Assembly (NCBI GenBank): GCA_002793855.1
Contig: PFET01000014.1
Coordinates: forward strand, 1 to 35,021
Direction: 5' to 3'
DNA length: 35,021 bases
Origin: Candidatus Uhrbacteria bacterium CG10_big_fil_rev_8_21_14_0_10_48_11
Lineage (GTDB): Bacteria > Patescibacteriota > Patescibacteriia > GWA2-46-9
Part shown: positions 23,235 through 30,964 of the stretch, in pieces
How the letters are laid out: the number at the start of each line of letters is the position of its first letter
Numbering within the stretch: position 1 is the first letter of the stretch
Position numbers and translations under genes: made by a program
The notes under the pieces: model-generated
The model's database searches: none
What the model was told of the DNA's origin: nothing
Seen by the model: the letters and a program-made list of their open reading frames with translations, nothing else

Positions 23235-23912
23235 CTAGCCTCGTCGTTCGTCCGATACAATGTCGCCATCTTGTATGGTAATAATTCGCTTGGCGTGCGA
23301 CGCATACTCTTCCTCGTGCGTAACCATCACAATCGTCTGCCCCTCTTCGTTTAACGAAATGAACGACTCCATCACTTTACGGGAACTCGCCGTATCAAGA
23401 TTGGCCGTAGGCTCATCTGCAAAAAGCACCTTTGGATGATGCACAATTGCTCTGGCAATGGAGACCCGCTGCTGCTGCCCGCCTGAGAGCTGGCTCGGCA
23501 TATTATTTGTCTTGTGCCCGAGTCCTACCCGTTCTAGCGACGCTTGCGCCTCTACGGTTGCCGCGCGAAGCGTTAACCCTTGCATCAAAAGTGGCAGGGT
23601 AACATTTTCTACGGCGGTGAGCTCGGGAAGCAATGCATAATCTTGAAAAACAAAACCCATCTGTCGCAAACGGATAGCAGTCTTCTGCACCTGACTTGTC
23701 GACGAGGTCTTGGCGTCGCCAAAGTAGACCTCACCGCTCGTCGGCTCATCGAGAAACGACAGCTGATAAAGAAGCGTGGACTTCCCCGCACCCGAAGGAC
23801 CAATGATGGCAACGAACTCGCCGTCTTTAATCTCAAGGTTAAGCGACTTAAGTACCACCAACTTAAGCTCTCCCTGCCCGTATGCTTTTATTAGCTGTTC
23901 CGTTTTAAGCAT
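23235..23912 (-). CDS. ABC transporter ATP-binding protein (MacB/LolD type)
   Basis: A 225-residue ATPase subunit. It shows Walker A GPSGAGKST (38-46), Q-loop VFQDYALLPEL (88-98), signature LSGGQQQR (142-149), Walker B VLFADEP (162-168) with D-loop ANLDTASS, and H-loop VTHEEEY. The family pairs with FtsX-like permeases for lipoprotein release, peptide or antibiotic export, or septal hydrolase control. It starts one base after the permease stop, so the two form one unit. CPR cells have no outer membrane of the Lol type, so export or envelope stress is more likely than lipoprotein sorting. Confidence 0.95.
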   Translation of the reverse strand: MLKTEQLIKAYGQGELKLVVLKSLNLEIKDGEFVAIIGPSGAGKSTLLYQLSFLDEPTSGEVYFGDAKTSSTSQVQKTAIRLRQMGFVFQDYALLPELTAVENVTLPLLMQGLTLRAATVEAQASLERVGLGHKTNNMPSQLSGGQQQRVSIARAIVHHPKVLFADEPTANLDTASSRKVMESFISLNEEGQTIVMVTHEEEYASHAKRIITIQDGDIVSDERRG

Positions 23913-23913
23913 A

Positions 23914-25212
23914 CTAGCGACCTAGGATTGAATCGAGCGTATTTTTTCGAACAATAATACGCGCGGGAATGAAGCCAGCCAAAATGGTGACTACTAATAA
24001 TATAAGCACACGAACCGCAGCGCTCTCTGGCGTCGCCACCAAGATACCGTCAGAAAAAGGAAAGTCAATTGGATGCGCTGCAAAGTATGGTTTCAAAACA
24101 CCAAACGTTAAGAAGAGACCGATTGCCGAACCAATAAGCCCATAGAAGAATGCCTGCAGCACATACGAAAACTGAATTGCCCGCGGCGCAACGCCAATAC
24201 CTTTCATAATGCCAATAAACTTTCGCTTGGTGAGGGCGTTAATAAAAATGACGATAAAAATAGTGATGGACGCGACCACCAAAGCGATGGAAGAAAGCGC
24301 ATTACCCAAGATACCAAAGGTCGTCTCTATGTCGCGCAAAAATGAGGGTACGGCGTCTTCGGCTGTTTGCACCCGCGTAGCATACGAACCCTGAAAACGT
24401 TCAATCTCCTCCACTAAGGTAGGCGCATAGTTTTTGTCAGTGCGAATAGCAATTTCTTGATAGAGCCCTTGGTTAACAGAGAGCATACGCCGAAATTCAC
24501 GGTCAGCAATAAACATGCTGGTAGAAATTTGAGCTACCTTACTTTTCAAAATTCCTTTAACAATAAAATCTTGACTGATAACACCGCTTCCAGTCGTTAC
24601 CGAAACTTTAACACGGCTGCCAACATCGACATCGTTTAAAAGGGTGAGGCCGGGGATGTCAGCGTCGGCAAAAGACGAGTACTTCCTAAGCAGGTTCTGG
24701 CCAATAACTATATAGCCGTCTTGCCCTTCTGAGAGCATCGTACCTTTAATGACTGAACGGGAAAGCCCGGTAACGGCTTCCTCGTTCGCAATGGTAAGCC
24801 CAACAATTTGTGCCGCCACTTTGTTTGCCTCTTCGTTCTTTTTGGGGAGGTCGTCAAGCGTCCCCAGAACAGAAGCACCAACAACATGTCGCGCGCTCAG
24901 TGCGGTTACGTGAGGATGATGTTCTAAAAAGCCAACCAGAGACAAAGAATTTTCAATATAGTCTTCTCCTGTAATAGGGGTCACCAGTACCTGTCCCGCA
25001 TACTTATCTTGAAACTGATTAAATGAACCAGCAATAATTCCCACCAGTAAACCAGAAACAACCACCAAATTAAGGTACGTAAGCACCATAATAAAAACGA
25101 TGAGTCCAGTCGTCCAGCGGCTCGATCGTCTAATTTGCCTAAACGCCAAAAACCATCCCACAGACAGCGAGGCAGCAAGGTGTTTTTTTGCTTTCCAAAA
25201 TTGTTCCATCAC
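23914..25212 (-). CDS. FtsX/MacB-like ABC transporter permease
   Basis: A 432-residue permease with the topology of FtsX/LolC/MacB proteins: one N-terminal membrane segment (about 35-60), a large extracytoplasmic domain (about 65-295), and three C-terminal segments (about 300-328, 348-372, 395-418). The soluble domain has the MacB-like parts ADIPGLTLLNDVDVGSRVKVSV and DFIVKGILKSKVAQI. MKGIGVAPRAIQFSYVLQAFFYGLIGSAIG is the coupling-helix region seen in the family. It lies 37 nt after the YwbE-like gene and is followed by its ATPase. Confidence 0.92.
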   Translation of the reverse strand: MMEQFWKAKKHLAASLSVGWFLAFRQIRRSSRWTTGLIVFIMVLTYLNLVVVSGLLVGIIAGSFNQFQDKYAGQVLVTPITGEDYIENSLSLVGFLEHHPHVTALSARHVVGASVLGTLDDLPKKNEEANKVAAQIVGLTIANEEAVTGLSRSVIKGTMLSEGQDGYIVIGQNLLRKYSSFADADIPGLTLLNDVDVGSRVKVSVTTGSGVISQDFIVKGILKSKVAQISTSMFIADREFRRMLSVNQGLYQEIAIRTDKNYAPTLVEEIERFQGSYATRVQTAEDAVPSFLRDIETTFGILGNALSSIALVVASITIFIVIFINALTKRKFIGIMKGIGVAPRAIQFSYVLQAFFYGLIGSAIGLFLTFGVLKPYFAAHPIDFPFSDGILVATPESAAVRVLILLVVTILAGFIPARIIVRKNTLDSILGR

Positions 25213-25249
25213 ACCATCCTAGCGTGCTTTTATGTTTAAGGAAAGGCGC

Positions 25250-25468
25250 TTATGCTTCCATTAGCCACTGTACCCGACCAACTTCGCCGGTTTCAAGTCG
25301 TACCTTAATACCCCGTGGATGCCACGGAGAACTGGTCAGAATTTGCGAGACAAAACCCTGCGTGTAGTTGGACGTGCCATAGTTTGCTTTCTCGATAATC
25401 CACACAGCACTTCCCTTGCGGATTTCTTCTCTTCGGGGCGGATTTTCGTTGTCCTGTGATTCGCTCAT
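25250..25468 (-). CDS. YwbE family (DUF2196) protein
   Basis: A 72-residue protein matching the short YwbE/DUF2196 family: after an acidic lead (about 1-14) comes REEIRKGSAVWIIEKANYG, TQGFVSQILTSSPWHPRGIKVRLETGEVGRVQ, where the HPxGIKVRLxxGxVGRV core is the family signature. The fold is probably a small beta barrel; function is unknown. The ATG overlaps the NUDIX stop by 4 nt. Confidence 0.85.
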   Translation of the reverse strand: MSESQDNENPPRREEIRKGSAVWIIEKANYGTSNYTQGFVSQILTSSPWHPRGIKVRLETGEVGRVQWLMEA

Positions 25469-26076
25469 TTCGCCCTGTGGGTTGGATGAAAAATTTCTCT
25501 ATATAGCTCCTTTTTTACCGCGCTGTTAAGGCTGGCACGAATAAGTCGTTCGCGAAACTCTGGACAAATCCAAAACTTCTCCTCATCAGCCAACGCCACC
25601 AACTCATCAAAACCCACCAGCCGAACCGTAATGTGCTCACCACTATCAAGCTGTTGAGAGCCAGCCAATGTACAATTTAACGATACAAAAAAATGAGTAC
25701 CGTGCACCATTTTTCCAGATGCATTATAGGTTGCAAAGGTAAACCAATCGGCTGACTCATACCCTGTCTCTTCTCGTAGTTCCCGCTTGGCCGCTGCTAG
25801 TATATTCTCTCCTTCATCTACTCTACCACTTGGCAAACTGGTAAAGCGATGATGATCAGGCTGACTTTGCTCTTCGAGTATCAACTTGTCTCCAACAACG
25901 GCAAGCATTTCAACGCCAGGGGCTCGCCAAATTTTTTCAAAAGTTTCTTTACTGCCGTCAAACATTTCTTGCTCCCACTGCCACACCTCAAAAATAACAC
26001 CTTGAAATACTCGCTTTGCCTGTTGAGGAATAGCCGGTCGAGATAACGTCGCAGACATTGTTTTATTTTCCAACAT
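25465..26076 (-). CDS. NUDIX hydrolase (ADP-sugar/nucleotide pyrophosphatase-like)
   Basis: A NUDIX protein of 203 residues (197 from the alternative ATG at 26058). The NUDIX box is complete: GRVDEGENILAAAKRELREETGYES at about 83-107 with the REXXEE core. The N-terminal strand pair (VFQGVIFEVWQWEQEMFDG, KIWRAPGVEMLAVV) is like ADP-ribose pyrophosphatases, so a sugar nucleotide or damaged nucleotide is the probable substrate. The first ATG overlaps the HD gene end by 14 nt, the second starts 4 nt after it; neither has a close ribosome site. It is co-directional and overlaps the YwbE-like gene by 4 nt. Confidence 0.9.
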   Translation of the reverse strand: MLENKTMSATLSRPAIPQQAKRVFQGVIFEVWQWEQEMFDGSKETFEKIWRAPGVEMLAVVGDKLILEEQSQPDHHRFTSLPSGRVDEGENILAAAKRELREETGYESADWFTFATYNASGKMVHGTHFFVSLNCTLAGSQQLDSGEHITVRLVGFDELVALADEEKFWICPEFRERLIRASLNSAVKKELYREIFHPTHRAK

Positions 26077-26652
26077 CTGGCATCCGCTCCCACTTGTTAG
26101 CGCTCAGGTGCCACGACGCAGGGTCGCTCGACTGCAACTCGTTCCAAAACGTCTTAGCAGCCGAAGGGTAAAGTTTAGTATTTCGCACCATCAGACGATT
26201 CTGTTCCCACTTTTTTGGCAACTGCGACCCGCGATTGGCTAACTCTTTGAGCTCGATATCGACATCGAGGTTATTAGCATCTTTGACCAATTTCGCTTCT
26301 AAAGAGTCTCTCGCTTCATACCAATTAAGCACATCTTCAAAATCACTAAACAGTGTGCCGGCAAAAAGGTCACGCGCCGCACTCTCCTCGTCGGGCTTTA
26401 CGTAGACCTTCTGTATGTAGTTCAAATCACTCACCCGCGTCTCGCCAATATCATGAACCATTGCCATTTTAATTATCACATTTTCGTCCGCACCACCTTC
26501 CGCCGCGCCAAGAGTAACGCCAGCCAAATAACTCGCATTGTATGTTCTGGCACCGTCGCGCACTTCATCCCGAGCGATTGCCTCCACGTCCGATCAAGGT
26601 TGCTGAGCGAACCAATTTCGTATAAAAAATCTGTATTTCGGTCGGTTGCCAT
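26063..26652 (-). pseudogene. HD domain phosphohydrolase (YfbR/HDDC2-like), frameshifted
   Basis: An HD-domain nucleotidase-like protein of about 196 residues if repaired. From ATG 26652 the first frame gives FLYEIGSLSNLDRTWRQSLG and PEHTMRVIWLALLLA; the second frame gives ADENVIIKMAMVHDIGETRVSDLNYIQK and KLVKDANNLDVDIEL. Together these contain the metal ligands H (PEHT), HD (VHDIGE) and D (KDANNLD) of YfbR-like 5'-deoxynucleotidases. The frames meet near 26495-26515, where one base appears to be missing in GCGCGGCGGAAGG. As all motifs are otherwise intact, an assembly error or a very recent mutation is likely. It starts 37 nt after threonine synthase. Confidence 0.8.
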
Positions 26653-26689
26653 AAAGAGAGTGTACAGGAAAAAGGCGAGCAAGAAAACG

Positions 26690-27988
26690 CTAGCGAACAA
26701 CGGCCATAACCTCAGCAATGCTGTTACCAACAACTACACTTTTCTTTTTCTTTTTTGCCACAAGCGCCAACGCACGAGGTAGCTTCATTCTTTTATGCGT
26801 TGCTGCTTCGACGGTAGCCTTAAACTTCGCTGGGTGTGCTGTTGAGAGCACCACTAACGGCCCCTTTTCAGGATGGGTTCGCCGGTACGTTTTGGCAGCC
26901 GCGATGCCAACTGCCGTATGGGGGTCAACAAGATAACCGTACCGTTTGTAAATAGCAGTGATGCTCGCGATTGTCTCCGCATCGCTTACGGCAATTCCTG
27001 CTATATCTTTTGCCATGGCGCTTCTCTTGTGTTGATAGAGCGCAAGCATACGAGAAAAATTACTTGGGTTACCAACATCCATCGCGTTTGATAGTGTCGC
27101 TTTCGATACGCGCGGTTTAAACCGTCCGGTTTTAAGATAACTCGGCACGACGTTGTTCGCATTGGTTGCGGCAACAAAGCCAGCAATGGGTACACCCATG
27201 CGTTTTGCTAACAAACCACCGGTCAGATTGCCAAAGTTGCCGCTCGGCACGACAAAACGCGGTTGCTCCTCAACACCTTGGCGCTTAAGTTCTGCCGTCG
27301 CATAAGCATAGTAGACCGATTGCGGTAGCAACCGACCAAGGTTGATAGAGTTAGCAGACGAAAGGTAGGCACCGCTCTTGCTTTGCCTCATGGCAAGCGC
27401 CGTCTTGGCGAGTTTTTGACAGTCATCAAATTTTCCCAGCACCTCAAGCGCGGTGATGTTATGCCCATAGGTCGTCAGCTGCTGTTCTTGCAGTTTACTC
27501 ACGCGCTTCTGCGGGTAAAGCATGTACACATGTATATTCGGAATGTCCAAAAAACCACTCGCTACCGCGCTACCGGTGTCACCAGAGGTTGCCACAATAA
27601 TGTTAACCTGTGTTTTTTCTTTTTCGATAAATGACTGTAAGAGTCGCGCAAAAAAACGGGCGCCAAAATCTTTAAAAGAAAGCGTTGGCCCATGAAACAG
27701 CTCGACAACATAAAGATCGTCTTCAAGTTGTTTCATCGGTACGTCAAAAGTAAATGCCTCTTTGACAATACGTCGTAAGCGTTGCTTCGATACTTCCGCC
27801 ATAAATGGCTGCAGCATTCCCTCGGCAACCTGCCAATACTTTTTGCTCGGTAGCGCTGTTAAAAATTGCTTCGATAACTTTGGTATTCGGTTCGGTAGAT
27901 AGAGTCCGCCATCTGGCGCTAACCCTTCAACAATAGCTTGCTCCAAACGTATCGAAGAAACGCCACCTCGAGTACTGTGAAATTTCAT
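26690..27988 (-). CDS. thrC: Threonine synthase
   Basis: A 432-residue PLP enzyme that turns O-phosphohomoserine into threonine. It begins with the ThrC N-terminal type FHSTRGGVSS, has the PLP lysine K106 in TLSFKDFGARF, the phosphate loop ATSGDTGSAVASGF (133-146), and SSANSINLGRLLPQSVYY in the domain that binds the cofactor pyridine. The size is like the longer class of bacterial enzymes. Its ATG overlaps the upstream kinase stop by 4 nt. No homoserine dehydrogenase or GHMP-type homoserine kinase is visible. Confidence 0.95.
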   Translation of the reverse strand: MKFHSTRGGVSSIRLEQAIVEGLAPDGGLYLPNRIPKLSKQFLTALPSKKYWQVAEGMLQPFMAEVSKQRLRRIVKEAFTFDVPMKQLEDDLYVVELFHGPTLSFKDFGARFFARLLQSFIEKEKTQVNIIVATSGDTGSAVASGFLDIPNIHVYMLYPQKRVSKLQEQQLTTYGHNITALEVLGKFDDCQKLAKTALAMRQSKSGAYLSSANSINLGRLLPQSVYYAYATAELKRQGVEEQPRFVVPSGNFGNLTGGLLAKRMGVPIAGFVAATNANNVVPSYLKTGRFKPRVSKATLSNAMDVGNPSNFSRMLALYQHKRSAMAKDIAGIAVSDAETIASITAIYKRYGYLVDPHTAVGIAAAKTYRRTHPEKGPLVVLSTAHPAKFKATVEAATHKRMKLPRALALVAKKKKKSVVVGNSIAEVMAVVR

Positions 27989-28494
27989 GCCAACTTCAAG
28001 TCGGCAACAATCCGAGCTGCCAAGTCATCGGCATCTTTCCATGGCCAGACACAAGTGTAGTCAGCGTACTTTTCATACAACGGCTGACGCTGTAAGAGGA
28101 CGCCAGCCAAACCCCGCTCGTCCATCCCAACAATGCCGCGCATAGCAACATTGTCTCGTGCCGCACGCTCTTCAAGAATAGAAAGCGGCGTCGCAATGTA
28201 AATAACGGTTGTCTCTTTTTTTAAACGCTCCATTGCCTTTTCGGCAAAAACCATACTACCCCCGGGAGCCATTACCCTATTTTCAAAACTCGGAAACGCT
28301 AAAACATACCCTTTTTCAATGTTCACTAATCCGCCTCCTTTGTTGCCATTATTAATTTCGCCGACCGATGCTTTCTCTCGCTCTTTAATATAAAGGTCAA
28401 GATCAATGAACTGCCAATTAACAAGGTGAGCAACCCGTTTACCAACGGCAGATTTACCCGAATACGGCATCCCGACAAAACTTATGCCCTGCAT
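27985..28494 (-). CDS. Shikimate-kinase-like P-loop kinase coupled to threonine synthase
   Basis: A 169-residue small-molecule kinase of the shikimate kinase fold. The P-loop GMPYSGKS is at 8-15, the substrate-binding DLD at 31-33, and APGGSMVFAEKAMERL resembles the shikimate kinase GGG-helix region. The end has LLQRQPLYEKYAD (about 137-149), whose arginine is a conserved adenine/lid position. A segment around 46-60 (INNGNKGGGLVNIEKG) does not fit the classic RxxE motif well, so shikimate may not be its substrate. It is translationally coupled (ATGA) to thrC with no other aromatic-pathway gene near, which suggests phosphorylation of homoserine (inference). Confidence 0.85.
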   Translation of the reverse strand: MQGISFVGMPYSGKSAVGKRVAHLVNWQFIDLDLYIKEREKASVGEINNGNKGGGLVNIEKGYVLAFPSFENRVMAPGGSMVFAEKAMERLKKETTVIYIATPLSILEERAARDNVAMRGIVGMDERGLAGVLLQRQPLYEKYADYTCVWPWKDADDLAARIVADLKLA

Positions 28495-28581
28495 ACCATA
28501 TGCTTAAGAATAAACTGGCTCTAGAGTAACGAAATTTTATTGCTCTGTCTACCACCGTTCTACCGCTCTTTGCCAGTAACG

Positions 28582-29511
28582 TTATTGCCCTATGACCAAC
28601 GTTTTTCTTATTGCGTCAAATTGCGCAAGAAGGATGTCACGGTCGTAAGCGGTAACAGTATCAGGGGGGTAGTTCTCCAGGACGGTCGTGTGCAAAAGGT
28701 AACGAACCGCAAGACAAGGATTTGTCCCCGGAATAGCATAGACCGTCTCTTCGTAGCGGTTACCAGCGCCGGCGCCAGTGCTTGAGGCCACAGAATAGGT
28801 AACGCCATCTTCCGTTGCCTCGTGCAAATTAATCCCCTGCCCACTGTCGGTCAAAAAGAGACCAGCATCGCACGTTTGTGTTTGTGGTATTGCTTCTACG
28901 CTCACATACGAATCCTTACTCAGGTTTGTACCCTCGGCAATAGCGGGTGGAATGGTAAAGGAAGCGCCACCAATTTCTTTACCTGGACCAAACGCTTGGT
29001 ACTGGTAGTCGGTGTTCACGCCATAGTCAGCAGGATAGCGAATAGAAAAACCATCACTACCGTTCTCGAAAACACGGGGCAAACCACCGGAATCCTCGGC
29101 GGTAACAATGCAGCCGGTATACGTTTTCTGATTGCCTTCTTCGATAAATGCGCTGTTGCCTTTGCTCCAAAAAATAATGGACTCATCGGCATTTGCGTAG
29201 CGAATGCCAGAGGCAGAAAGGGTCTGCGGTAAGCTAAAGGTGCGACCATCATTCAAGCGAATATGAACGCTTCCGTTCGGCGTTGGGGGTTCGTTGGCTA
29301 TTGGCAGCGCCACCGTATCGTCTTTATAGAAAACTGTGGCAATACTTTTATCGTCGTTACAGAGATACGTCTGCGAACTCACCTCTGATACATTATTCGT
29401 CGACGTACTGACCGGCGGCGTCGGTCGCAAGGCGACGTACCACACGTACGCTCCAGCGGCAATGAGCAGTAAAATGAGGCCGGTGAAAGTTAGCTTTTTT
29501 GTATCCATCAT
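28582..29511 (-). CDS. Membrane-anchored protein with MliC-type lysozyme-inhibitor domain
   Basis: A 309-residue surface protein. An N-terminal membrane anchor (about 7-27) without a lipobox cysteine is followed by a Ser/Thr/Asn linker. Residues about 48-135 match the MliC/PliC fold: YLCNDD with C51, SLPQTLSASGIRYANADESIIFWSKGNSAFIEE, and YTGCI with C134, which form the family disulfide pair. The rest (about 148-305) resembles PsbP-like or DUF-type surface domains with GFSIRYPADYGV. MliC proteins protect cells against c-type lysozyme; here it may guard the cell wall against enzymes of a host or a grazer. A second ATG lies three bases downstream. The 87-bp gap after it holds no clear terminator. 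Confidence 0.82.
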   Translation of the reverse strand: MMDTKKLTFTGLILLLIAAGAYVWYVALRPTPPVSTSTNNVSEVSSQTYLCNDDKSIATVFYKDDTVALPIANEPPTPNGSVHIRLNDGRTFSLPQTLSASGIRYANADESIIFWSKGNSAFIEEGNQKTYTGCIVTAEDSGGLPRVFENGSDGFSIRYPADYGVNTDYQYQAFGPGKEIGGASFTIPPAIAEGTNLSKDSYVSVEAIPQTQTCDAGLFLTDSGQGINLHEATEDGVTYSVASSTGAGAGNRYEETVYAIPGTNPCLAVRYLLHTTVLENYPPDTVTAYDRDILLAQFDAIRKTLVIGQ

Positions 29512-29538
29512 AGTATGGTATACCCTTTATCCTTTTAC

Positions 29539-30176
29539 TTAAAGTAAATCGTTGACTAACGTTTTTTTCAGTAAGAGCTCAGTAAAAAATATGCCCGCCA
29601 TTGTGCGTGGGAGACTGCGATGTTCGTCAATAATAACAAAGTCCGACAATAAAGCTTCTACCTCGTTTCTATTTAGAAAGTAAATCGGCGTCTTGCTCTT
29701 GACTGCCGTTTCTATAAAATGAGTTTCCGGTCCTTTGGTGCTAAAAAAACGAACCAACAAAAGTGACCCTGACTGCGTATGTTTTGCTACCTGCTGCGCA
29801 TAAGTAACCCGTGCTGCTGCAGCAAGACAGTGAAGCGCCGCCTAATCAAGTACAACATCAAAACTTTTTTTATCCAGAACGAACGACCAGCTGCAGCGCC
29901 GCCGACAACAAACGCGCAGCCGGAAAGTTTTGTTTCTGTTGCCTTCTTTGCTAACGCAATCGCTTTTGGTGAAATATCAAAACCTAAGACTTCATGGGAA
30001 CCATGCCTTGCTAGGTAGCGCGTCTTTGCGCCGGTACCACAACCAACATCAATAGCCGACTTGCCGACAAGCACTTCTTTATCAACTAGTTCCTGAAACC
30101 AATCAGCCTGCGTCCCCTGCCAAGGAATATGCTCGAGTGGCTGATTATAAAACTCGTCCCAAAAATCTTTTGTCAT
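29539..30176 (-). pseudogene. Class I SAM-dependent methyltransferase, disrupted
   Basis: A small methyltransferase, about 210 residues before decay. The intact first part has DFWDEFYNQPLEHIPWQG and the SAM motif AIDVGCGTGAKTRYLA, then LGFDISPKAIALAK. Near 29877-29889 one base is lost; the proper frame then continues with VLDKKSFDVVLD, meets TAG at 29844-29842 where a glutamine codon is expected (DQAALH), and goes on through LLLVRFFSTKGPE to the end at 29539. One frameshift plus one nonsense change indicates a real pseudogene rather than a sequencing slip. It was probably a small-molecule methyltransferase of the thiopurine/tellurite type. Confidence 0.82.
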
Positions 30177-30182
30177 TATTGG

Positions 30183-30533
30183 TTACCAATTTTTTCCGTC
30201 TACTGGTGTTGGAGAAAGTGTTTCTGGGTCAATGCCGTCAAGACAGCGTACGTTAATGGCAATTGTTTTGTTTCCTTCTTTGTCGCTGCCGCGAGCGAAC
30301 GACTCTATACCACACGTTGTACAAAAAAGATGGTTTATTTTTTTTGTATTAAATAGGTAGCTCGTCAGATTATCTTCACCGGACAACAGCTCAAACTGAT
30401 TTTGAGGTACAAACGTTAGGATGGCACCGAGTTTACCGCACCGTGAACAATTGCAAGTTAACAGCTTAGCCAGATCGGTAGTCACGCTGTAGCGAACGGC
30501 GCCGCATTGACAGCCACCAGTATAGGTTTGCAT
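30183..30533 (-). CDS. GFA/CENP-V family zinc protein
   Basis: A 116-residue protein of the GFA (glutathione-dependent formaldehyde-activating-like) family, from ATG 30533 (an ATG 24 nt upstream is less likely). The zinc cysteines are in GGCQCGAVRY, CNCSRCGK and CTTCG, the three blocks that define the fold, with the C-terminal NVRCLDGID typical too. Most members have no proven formaldehyde activity and their substrate is unknown. It is intact although both neighbours are broken; the methyltransferase remnant starts 6 nt after its stop. Confidence 0.9.
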   Translation of the reverse strand: MQTYTGGCQCGAVRYSVTTDLAKLLTCNCSRCGKLGAILTFVPQNQFELLSGEDNLTSYLFNTKKINHLFCTTCGIESFARGSDKEGNKTIAINVRCLDGIDPETLSPTPVDGKNW

Positions 30534-30577
30534 AAATATAGCTAGCGTAAGTAACAAGTGTAAGTGTAACGCATGGC

Positions 30578-30945
30578 CTACGGTTTGACCAAAAGAGCTT
30601 GTAATTTCCGGCGTACGACTTTGGCCTCTTTTTCATTATCATTATGCACTTCAAAAAAGAGAGTACACCGTTTCGAAGGCGGCAGTTCAGCGTACTTGCG
30701 CTGTCGACGATAGGCGTCCTCCCAAGAAGTTGCCGAATAAAAACCTGCTCCGATTTCTTTGTATGGGCTCTGTGCTTTTGAAGCGTTTTCTCTGCCATGT
30801 TAAAGTAGACCATTACCTGTTGGTAGCAAAACTTTGTCGCCAGTCGCTTCACTAAGCGACGAATATCTTCGGCAAGAGTACTATTTGTCAGCACGATGGT
30901 TACTCCAGCTTTTAGTGAAAACTGAAGCACGGTACGAAAGAGCAA
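30578..30945 (-). pseudogene. Two-frame remnant of an unrecognised gene
   Basis: Coding-like sequence occurs in two frames. From a TTG at 30945 the first frame runs SLKAGVTIVLTNSTLAEDIRRLVKRLATKF and YQQVMVYFNMAEK; the second, open from 30799 to TAG at 30580-30578, reads YKEIGAGFYSATSWEDAYRRQRKYAELPPSKR and FFEVHNDNEKEAKVVRRKLQALL. Joined near 30780-30800 they would make about 120 residues. I do not recognise a family. It lies directly behind the truncated surface-protein gene in the decaying stretch, so a broken gene is likelier than two small ones, but non-coding drift is possible. Confidence 0.4.
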
Positions 30946-30964
30946 AAATTTTAGATTTGGATTT

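Noticed and set aside
29842-29844. TAG read as an amino acid (code change) in the methyltransferase
   Set aside because: TAG is a normal stop elsewhere in the window (dnaG, GH15), and the same gene also has a frameshift, so decay explains it better.
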